DNA of 64,000 nt from Brachypodium distachyon (lineage: Eukaryota; Streptophyta; Magnoliopsida; Poales; Poaceae): positions 12,928,613-12,992,612 of the forward strand of contig NC_016135.3 in assembly GCF_000005505.3 (NCBI RefSeq), read 5' to 3'. The position numbers and the translations under genes were made by a program. Below the pieces are notes generated by a model. The model did no database searches. It saw only the letters and a program-made list of their open reading frames with translations, and was not told the DNA's origin. Below, piece after piece: positions 56,846 through 64,000 of this stretch. The stretch's first letter is position 1, and each line of letters opens with the position of its first letter.

Positions 56846-57766
56846 TCACCGGAGCAGGACGGTGGCAATGAAGGCGAGCACGGCGACGGCGCTGGCGGCG
56901 GAGCAGCAGAGGTCAACGAGCGCCTCGCGCCGGGCCTTGCTCTCCTTCCTCCCCTTCTTGCTCTTCACGAACGCTTCGTACCTCGCCTTCGCCTCGCCCT
57001 GCTCTGCTTTCCCACCCTTCCTCTGGCCCTCCATCGCCGCGGCCAGAAGACGGAGGCCGCGCTCGCCGCTCACCGCGGCGCCGTCGGCGTCCTCCGCGGC
57101 GAGGCTGACCTCGCTGACGTGGCCGGTCTCCTCGGAGCACGCCACGGTGGCCTCGAAGCTGCACCCGCCCAGCACCACCGCGAACCGGACCAGCGTGTCG
57201 CCGGTGTACCAGTGCCGGCCCACGGCCACGGCCCGCCTGCTCGACACGTTCACGGCCCGCCCGCGGGCCCGGTCCACGACCAGCCAGCTCAGCTCCAGCT
57301 CCGACGGAGACAACAAGGAAGCTGTCGCGGCTGTAACCGGCGCAGGCTTGGTGCAGTCGGCCACGGCATCGACGCGGAACGGCGAGCTGAGGAACCACGG
57401 CGAGGACGCCGCGGGCGTCTCCACCACGGCGGAAAGCAGGGCCGCGCCCCTGTAGTGCACGTCCACCGCGGAGACGAGCTCCCCGGGGAGACCGGCTCCG
57501 GGGCCGAGCTCGGTGGCGTCTGGGCACGGGAAAGGGAGCGCGTCGGCGAAGAGGCGCCGCGGCGGGACTGACGAGAGGGCCCCCTGCTGGGACGCGACGG
57601 ACGGCCACTCGGCGAGGCAGAGCGCGCGCCAGGTGTCCGGGTCGGCGGCGAGCGCGCGGAGCCCCGCCGTGGCGCAGCTCGCCGCGGCCAGGGACCGGCC
57701 GTCCAGGCGCCGCAGCGCGCGCGCCAGCACGTCCACGGGCAGGTCCTCTATCGTGGTCACCGCCAT
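56846..57766 (-). CDS. F-box protein with C-terminal hydrophobic segment
   Basis: Intronless, 306 residues, start at 57766. The F-box is at residues about 5-45: IEDLPVDVLARALRRLDGRS, AAASCATAGLRALAADPDTW, then RALCLAEWPS. The middle (residues about 60-240) has no WD40, Kelch or LRR repeats; motifs include VVDRARGRAVNVSSRRAVAV and VRFAVVLGGCSFEATVACSE. Near the C-terminus a charged Lys/Arg-rich stretch (RKGGKAEQGEAKARYE, KSKKGRKESKARRE) precedes a hydrophobic run (VAVLAFIATVLL), possibly a membrane anchor. The layout resembles the At2g36090 type of plant F-box proteins, which would be SCF ubiquitin-ligase adaptors; the substrate is unknown. Long open frames on the other strands here are GC-driven shadows. 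Confidence 0.88.
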   Translation of the reverse strand: MAVTTIEDLPVDVLARALRRLDGRSLAAASCATAGLRALAADPDTWRALCLAEWPSVASQQGALSSVPPRRLFADALPFPCPDATELGPGAGLPGELVSAVDVHYRGAALLSAVVETPAASSPWFLSSPFRVDAVADCTKPAPVTAATASLLSPSELELSWLVVDRARGRAVNVSSRRAVAVGRHWYTGDTLVRFAVVLGGCSFEATVACSEETGHVSEVSLAAEDADGAAVSGERGLRLLAAAMEGQRKGGKAEQGEAKARYEAFVKSKKGRKESKARREALVDLCCSAASAVAVLAFIATVLLR

Positions 57767-57862
57767 TTGAGATCGGGCGCTTCAGTTCAGTTGTTCCTTG
57801 GGATTCTTTGGGAAACCGATGATGGGAAAGTATCTTGGTTGGCTTCGCTGCGCGGTGTGCGG

Positions 57863-57872
57863 TTATATAAAC
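57863..57872 (-). promoter_or_regulatory. TATA box of the F-box gene
   Basis: TTTATATAAC on the minus strand, about 97 bp upstream of the ATG at 57766. Confidence 0.6.
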
Positions 57873-60084
57873 CGGCGCGACTTCAGCGCGGTGGACTCTC
57901 TCTGGTGTCTGCGACGCGCGTCCTTGTCTCCGCGGGAACGACGGGCCGGATGACGGGGTCCCAGCGTCACTGGCTCGTGCCTACGGCGTCCCATTGCGCC
58001 GTGGCAAGGCACGGACCCGGCGTGGCGCCGGACGCTGGCGGCGTGTCACGCGTCTGTCTGAGGCGTTTACACGCGTGGCCTCGCGAGCGGGTCTGTGCCT
58101 CTGTGGGATCGCTTCGTCAGTTCCGTACCGTACCGCGGCGACGACCGAGGGCGCAGTGCGCCATTCCTCGCATCACGTGCCTGCCGGGCGCGGGAGGGCA
58201 TCGGCACACGTTTAATCAGGGTGCGACCGACAGGCGCGAGGGGCTGAACTCGTCGAGACGGTCGCGACGGCAAGCGACGACGTGCTTTTCGCGTGGCGTG
58301 CCTTTCGTGAACCTTACGGCCAGGAGCATGCATGTAGGAATTTCTTCTTGAACTAGCCCGTGTACGGGCATGGGAGGATTTAATTCCGCAGACTGTGTGT
58401 GCCGATCGAGACTTAACTGCGTCAAAGCACACCATTCCGTGTACGTACCATGTATCTTCCTCGTGCGATCGATCAGTATCTGTACCGCTGACGAAGGGCA
58501 GTTCGGCCGGCCGGGGAGATTAATGATGTCTTATCCTCTAATATAGTGGTATGAGATTGTAGAGGCTAGGAAACATGAAACCATGTGTAGCGTGCAGATT
58601 CAGGCCAGCTCCGAACAGTTATGTATGCTTTCTTTTCTTTTTTGCGGGTAGTTATGTATGCTTTCATGTCTAGGACACATTTTAAGCTTGCTTCTAGAAA
58701 TCTAGAGTGGGCCGGGGTCCAGTTCAGGAAACGGCCATGGCTAAGCGTCGTCTTTGGACTCCATTTCTGAAGCTTCAAAACCAAGGGTGTGGGGTGTGGC
58801 CACAGTCATTGTTATGAATCAGTGACTGGTCGAACAAATAAGACCGCAGATCAAAATAAAAAAAAGAGTATATTTCTTAAAACCAAATGTAGATCGCTGT
58901 CGCAATAAGATGTCTCTTCTGAATTGTTAGGAGTTACATTTATGTGTGTATGAGTCTAACGTGTCACAATCCTATTTACTTTATTGTTTTTGAAGCTTCG
59001 CAGACCTTCACGTCATGGGTTCTCCTAAGCTTGTCAAAACGGAAAATGTGGATATAGAAAATGTACTAATATCTACAATACCAAGTAATTAATTATACTA
59101 TGAAGATATATGTAATTTAGATTTGTTGATGTTGATAGATTTTTTTATAGGCTTGATAAATTTATTTATTTTACTTATGATGAAGTTAAAACATCTTACT
59201 TTTAGAAACAGAGTGGGTGCTACTTTGATAAATCTGTTGCCACTTTTTACTTTACTAAACGAAGAATCTGTATTGGTTAATCTGAGCATCTCCATATTTT
59301 CATTATCCCATTGCTTAAATTTCCAGATGGGGGTGGCATCCTGGATATCTGTATGGATGCACGTATCCATCAATTTTTTTATTACTAATAAATTATTTAC
59401 AAAAGTTTAGAGTTTCAAGCAGGAAGAGATTAATAATACACCAGGCTGATATAAGAGCCTAGCGCGAATGGAAAAATCTATTACCAAACCGCCATCTAAT
59501 CTAACTTCACAGGTTGTTTTAGTTCAAAGCAGAAACCTCTGCCGAAGAAGAAACGAATGCAATTCATGCAGGACAGTGTCATGGGGTCCAGGACTGAGCT
59601 CCAGATTTGAGGAGAATCTACAGACAAAGGTGCACATAGACAAGGACGAACTGCTCTTAGGACATGTGCTCGAGTTATTTTGAAAAATTCAAAAGCTGCG
59701 TGCAAGAAGGACAAAGATTCCAAATCAAGTCTTGCATGGATATATTAAAATGAGCTATGCATCTGTAATTTTTCAAGAGAAAATGAAGTTACTTGTTGCT
59801 TGCAACAAAATAACAAGAATGGGGAGCTAAAGAAATGGAAAGCATATTGAGTTATTAAATAGAGTGAGTTCCAATTTTTATCTCGCTAAGAAAGTTTATG
59901 ACACATTTTACCATATTTAGCAAAACATTCATTTGTTTTACCCCATTCAAGAAACTTTTGACATAGTTTTTCCTTTTTATTTTTTATATTACATCTTAAT
60001 AGAGTGGCCACACATGTCAGTCCAATGTGGTGTCTCCACATCGGATGCGATCTCTTAAATACGTTCCCAATTTTGTCAAGGGTC
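57873..60084. other. Intergenic region upstream of the F-box gene
   Basis: The first about 450 bp are GC-rich promoter sequence with several ACGTGT/CGTACG-like words. The rest is AT-rich with no supported gene or complete repeat element. Confidence 0.4.
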
Positions 60085-60465
60085 ACCAAAATTTAGGAAA
60101 CTCTGCAAATCATTTTGGTATTATCTCGAGCAAAATTCAATAAATTTAGACAAATTTTGACCAAACTTAAATTGTTGATTGAATTTAGTTAAACATTTTG
60201 AGGTAGAAGTAATTTTGGTAGCTATCGAAATTTTGAGCTTTGCTTCTGATTCGGCAGGGGGCGCCCTCACCCGAGTTGTCTAATCCAGACTAGCTCATGG
60301 CCGACCACATTGGGTGGCGGCACATAGGTCAACTGACATGTGGGACCACTTTGTTAGGATTAATTTTTTTTTCCAAAAAGTTATGTTTGGTCAAAATTCA
60401 TTTAAACGCAATGAATTTTTGTCGAGATAATGCATTTTTTTTTGTACTTCTGAAATTTTAAACCC
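60085..60465. repeat. Fold-back element with about 80-bp inverted arms
   Basis: The left arm (60085-60166; ATTATCTCGAGCAAAATTCA, AATTTTGACCAAAC) is imperfectly complementary to the right arm (60382-60465; GTTTGGTCAAAATTCA, TTTTTGTCGAGATAAT). The spacer is more GC-rich. A MITE-like or fold-back element; no target duplication resolved. Confidence 0.7.
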
Positions 60466-60515
60466 TGATCGGAAGCTTATTCAAAGACATGCATCTGACA
60501 TAGAGACGCCACCTA

Positions 60516-60623
60516 GGCTGCTGTGTAGGGAACCGATGGCCTCGCTGTTCATATGAACAGTTCTAAACTTCATTCAATCGCTGGAAGTGGGGGAACAGTA
60601 GCTTTTGATTGTACGGATCTGTG
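60516..60623 (+). repeat. 108-bp exact duplication, copy B
   Basis: Identical to 56442-56549. It begins about 50 bp after the right arm of the fold-back element. Confidence 0.97.
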
Positions 60624-61461
60624 GCTGATATGTTTTATAAGACCTTAAATCGTTGTTTGAAAATTAGTTTTTCATAAGCGAGCATGTGTGTCCTGATGAC
60701 CACTTCGTGGTTTTCGGCACTTAAATCCAACTTTCTCTTCTCTTCTGACTCGATCTTCACCGTCTTTTTGTGCCTGCCTCCCTCAAGAACTGCAGCTGGT
60801 ACCCAGATGGGAAGTACATCCTCTAGCGTCTTAATTAGTAAAAAAAATGGAGCGACTTTCATAGACTCTTATTCCGCGCATTTTCTTTGCGCAGCTCTGA
60901 ATCTTGGACGGTATGGTTGTTAAGGATCTGTTCAAAGATAGATCTCCCACTCTCTCTCTCTCTCTCACGCACATGACACATCGACTGCCATCTGCTACCT
61001 CATACCTGTCTTACAGTTACTGTATGCCGTGGAGTTGTTGGTTTCGTTTGATGACGGACGGGCACGTGGGCAATGCCTCTGTTGCTGTGTAAGGCAAGTC
61101 CGCAGTGTCCTGTGCAGCGGAAGCCCAAGTTCGGGTGCTTCCATGGTGCGCTGCACACTGTAAAGTCCCTGTCTCTGCCATAGTGCCATGCCACAGAAAG
61201 TAAGGATAATGTCAATGGAAAATAGTGCTGGTGTAAATGTTGTTGAAAAACTGTGGATGTGAATAACATATGACGTGAGTGGCAGGGTTGAAAGGGATGT
61301 TGTAGCGTACATCAGGTTTTCTATTTTGTTTTTCTCGCCAATTTTTGGTATTTGTTTTAGGAAACTTGGTCCCGCGTTCTCCCGGAAATGTCAAGAGAGC
61401 TCAGAAACATATACAGACATGCTTCAGGCCTTCAGCTCAAAGTTCCAAATAGAGCGCCTAA
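60624..61461. other. Intergenic stretch
   Basis: No supported gene. A CT microsatellite lies at 60949-60967. Two reading frames on each strand show no family features. Confidence 0.4.
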
Positions 61462-61730
61462 GGGCGTGTACAATAGGGACATGGGGTGACGTCAGCCTTT
61501 TCTTAACAATACCATATGGGATAGAATCCGACGTGAAAGAGAGAAATTAAGAAAGGCGCAAGTCTTCTCTTAATTAAGAGATGACCTCTTCACAAGAAGT
61601 GTAAAGCAAAAAAAAAGACAAATTTCCCATCGAACTAGATTTCACCTTTCTTAACATTTATTTATTTAATTTTATTCATCTAACCATTAATTGTAAGATA
61701 AGACAATAAGAGATAACCTATTGTACAATA
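61462..61730. mobile_element. Probable Tourist/PIF-type MITE
   Basis: GGGCGTGTACAATAGG after TAA (61459-61461) faces CCTATTGTACAATATG (61718-61733), an inverted pair degenerate at the right tip. The GGGCGTGTACAATAG end is a common grass MITE type. Confidence 0.55.
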
Positions 61731-62350
61731 TGTTTTCATGTCTTCTCTAAATGACGTGAAACACCTAAGGAAAGAATGTCTTATGAAACATCCTACATGC
61801 CTTAATACAACGGAGAGTACCAGGATTAACTATTTAACGATACCCCAAATGTACGTGCTATTCCTAAATCCGAGATCATCCACGAACTCGAACGGAGGCG
61901 TACTGCTAGTACGTGAAATTGAACTCTGACGGTCATAGTCACGAAAATATATCAATCAACCACACGGAGGGTTCCCAAAAGTTGCACAAATTCAGCATTG
62001 CGGTGCTCGAACGGAGGAGTGTAAGACAAATCAAGTTCACGATCAACATACCAACATGCCTTATCCACACATATCCAGGTGGAGCATCCCCATAGGCCGC
62101 TCCTCCCGCAACGAATCTATTTCATCCACTGCAAGTGATCCACACCACGCGCGCCCCCACAACAATCTGCCGGCTTCCATCTCCTCCTCTCGTGTAATCC
62201 ACAACTCCACATCAGCACGTGTCTCCGTCGACCCCCACGCACAACACCGGCCACGAAATAAGAGAGCTAGCTTAGCCGCTGCCGGTGCTCCACACCGGAG
62301 ACGTACGTACCACCATATTGCAGCCGCGAGCAGAACAACAGCTAGCTCAC
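61731..62350 (+). promoter_or_regulatory. Upstream region of psaO
   Basis: CCTTATCCAC at about 62059-62068 is an I-box (GATAAG) in reverse, a motif common in light-regulated promoters. The final 150 bp are the likely 5' UTR. No clear TATA box. Confidence 0.4.
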
Positions 62351-63044
62351 ATGGCCGCCGCCGCCTCCACCGTCTCCGGCCTCGCCGGCGCCACCCTGGC
62401 CCGCCGGCCAGCCTTCTCTACCAGTACGTGGAAATGTTAATTTTGGGTGATCTCTACGTGTAGATCGTTTGTGTGTCTTGAAAAATGTTGGGTGATCTCT
62501 ACGTGTAGACTTCACGACGGGTGGCCGGGTGTCAGCGAGGAACCCCTTGATGACGAGGAACCTGGAGAGGAACGGCAGGATCACCTGCATGACGTGAGTC
62601 AGCCAGCCAAGAAGCGACTCTGTTTTGTTTCGTAATCGGCGGTCGTATGCATTGAATTGCTGGGTCGCTGACAGATGGTTTTGCTCTCTTCAGGTTCCCG
62701 CGGGACTGGCTGCGGAGGGACCTGAACGTGATCGGGTTCGGGCTCATCGGGTGGCTGGCGCCGTCGAGCATCCCGCTCATCAACGGCAACAGCCTCACGG
62801 GGCTCTTCTTCTCCAGCATCGGCGAGGAGCTCGCCCACTTCCCCTCGCCCCCGGCGCTCACCTCCCAGTTCTGGTACAGAAATTTAACCCGAGGATCATC
62901 GATCACACATTGGTTTTGATTTAATCCTGGTTGAATGTGTATTGCAGGCTGTGGTTGGTGACGTGGCACTTGGGTCTGTTCATCGCGCTCACCTTTGGCC
63001 AGATCGGGTTCAAGGGCAGGACCGAGGACTACTTCCAGAAGTAG
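62351..63044 (+). CDS. PSAO: Photosystem I subunit O, chloroplast precursor
   Basis: Four exons: 62351-62423, 62509-62593, 62694-62873, 62948-63044; 144 residues. Residues 1 to about 50 form a chloroplast transit peptide (MAAAASTVSGLAGATLARR...). The mature part begins around CMTFPRDWLRRDLNV, with two membrane helices (VIGFGLIGWLAPSSIPLING and the TSQFWLWLVTWHLGLFIALT region) joined by NSLTGLFFSSIGEELAHFP, and ends GQIGFKGRTEDYFQK. This is the PsaO signature across its length. PsaO sits in the thylakoid membrane on the PsaH/L side of photosystem I and helps transfer light energy from LHCII during state transitions. Intron 1 carries a duplicated 3' splice site: GGTGATCTCTACGTGTAG occurs at about 62446-62463 and 62491-62508. 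Only the second keeps the frame. Confidence 0.95.
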
Positions 63045-64000
63045 TGGCTTAATTAAGCAGCTAAATTAGCTTCTGATTAATGCAGGCCTCGTCCTTACTT
63101 TGTGTATAGGGCAAGCTACTTTACGCATGCGTGTTTAACGTAAATCTGTCCTATGTAAGGTGTCCGTGGCCCTTGTTTGGTTTCACGCACGAGTATAGCT
63201 TTTGCAGCTCTGTGATTACTGGTCAATAATCCATTCCATGATGTGCAACGAAACTAATGGCTTATTTGGTTTATAGTTCCTTTAATAGGAAGCCCAAAGA
63301 ATTAAGAATTGGAACTTTATAGAAAACCTCACTATGGATTCATTCGTTTTGTAGAAAAGCAGCAATCCTTATGAATCCTATTCATTTCCTATGTTTTGAG
63401 GAAAATGAATGTCAGGTCAAATCTATTTTTTTTCCACACGAATGAAACATGGCAAGGGTCATCCTATCACAATTCTACATTTCCTCTTTTTTTCTTCCTA
63501 TTTTTGCTTTCCTCTGAACATAGGAATGAGCCTTAAATGGATGTTTATGGAAAGAGACTGGATTTCTTTCACTCATCACACACATTTTATCCATCTGTCC
63601 AAATCTTGCATTGAGATATGTGCCTGGCAACACCTATATAAACTGTCCTTGGGTCGCACCCCGTCACCTATCTCTTGCATGTCTCATTTTCTCATGCATC
63701 TTCGCCTCCCTTGTCCCGCGGTGGCGGCAAACTTGGTCTTTATCCAACCAAAAAGTGGCATCATACTTAACATAGCCTCTCATTATTTTTGTACCGTTGT
63801 TCTCTTACCGACAAACTTGGTCTTTATCCAACAAAAAAATGACATCATTACTTAACATGGTTTTGGCTCGCCCATCCTACTACATAAGCAACGATATCAT
63901 GGACATCAGGCACAGCATTTTCACTCATCTTACAATTTGTGTGTGATATGGCGGGGCGTGAGGGTGGAGCGAAGTAAGATATGGACCAAACCTTCAAATC
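63045..64000. other. psaO 3' UTR and flanking repeat-rich sequence
   Basis: 63245-63415 shows the pattern of a grass MITE (GGCTTATTTGGTTTATAG, CCTTTAATAGGA, ATTCATTTCCTATG), without certain borders. 63740-63765 and 63807-63842 share AAACTTGGTCTTTATCCAAC followed by AAAA, a short direct repeat. No gene supported. Confidence 0.45.

Noticed and set aside
56799..57608. Long plus-strand and alternative minus-strand frames over the F-box gene
   Set aside because: They are shadows of the F-box coding sequence, which has the recognisable domain, the start context and the TATA box.

Overview
The window is nuclear DNA of a grass (Poaceae). Protein genes have several short GT-AG introns and GC-rich 5' exons. 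The repeats are typical of grasses: Tat-lineage and Tekay/Del-like Ty3/gypsy elements, CTAG-ending Helitrons, Stowaway, hAT and Tourist-like MITEs, and tRNA-derived SINEs. I cannot assign a subfamily or species. Nothing looks bacterial, viral or organellar, and no tRNA gene, rRNA or CRISPR array is visible.

Layout. (A) 1-24,872 is a retrotransposon nest. A LINE 3' end (24,382-24,872) was hit by a minus-strand Tat-lineage element (element 3, 19,983-24,381). Element 3 was hit by a plus-strand chromovirus of Tekay/Del type (element 2, 8,603-19,982). Element 2 was hit in its 5' LTR by another Tat-lineage element (element 1, 1-8,602), and separately in the pol 3' end by an element now reduced to a solo LTR (15,270-16,251) with a perfect 5-bp target duplication. 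All coding regions here are broken, and many of the breaks are in-frame TAG codons where CAG is expected. (B) 24,873-33,456 is gene-poor. It holds a possible small secreted cysteine-rich peptide gene with a Helitron at its 3' end, a second degenerate copy of that gene's upstream region, MITEs, and a TIR element with a GC-rich core. (C) 33,457-64,000 is the gene space.

Genes in (C), in order: an S40/senescence-regulator protein (33,457-34,176, +); a pollen Ole e 1-like extracellular protein with a small internal repeat (38,157-38,896, +); the mitochondrial fission factor ELM1 (43,181-48,296, +, 10 exons); 60S ribosomal protein L5 (51,590-53,651, +, 9 coding exons, telo-box and site II promoter motifs); an organelle-type single-RRM RNA-binding protein (54,348-56,137, +, with one GC-AG intron); an intronless F-box protein with a C-terminal hydrophobic segment (56,846-57,766, -); and photosystem I subunit O, PsaO (62,351-63,044, +, 4 exons). 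They share no pathway or operon; this is an ordinary set of neighbouring grass genes.

Between the genes lie a second Helitron (40,440-42,368) that split a ~96-bp tandem repeat and itself carries a hAT MITE, two SINEs with target duplications, fold-back elements, an 85-bp tandem array, and an exact 108-bp duplication 4 kb apart. I found no convincing new multi-gene system. The most useful leads are the extra ORFs of the two gypsy elements, the cysteine-rich peptide gene, and several splice-site oddities in otherwise conserved genes.
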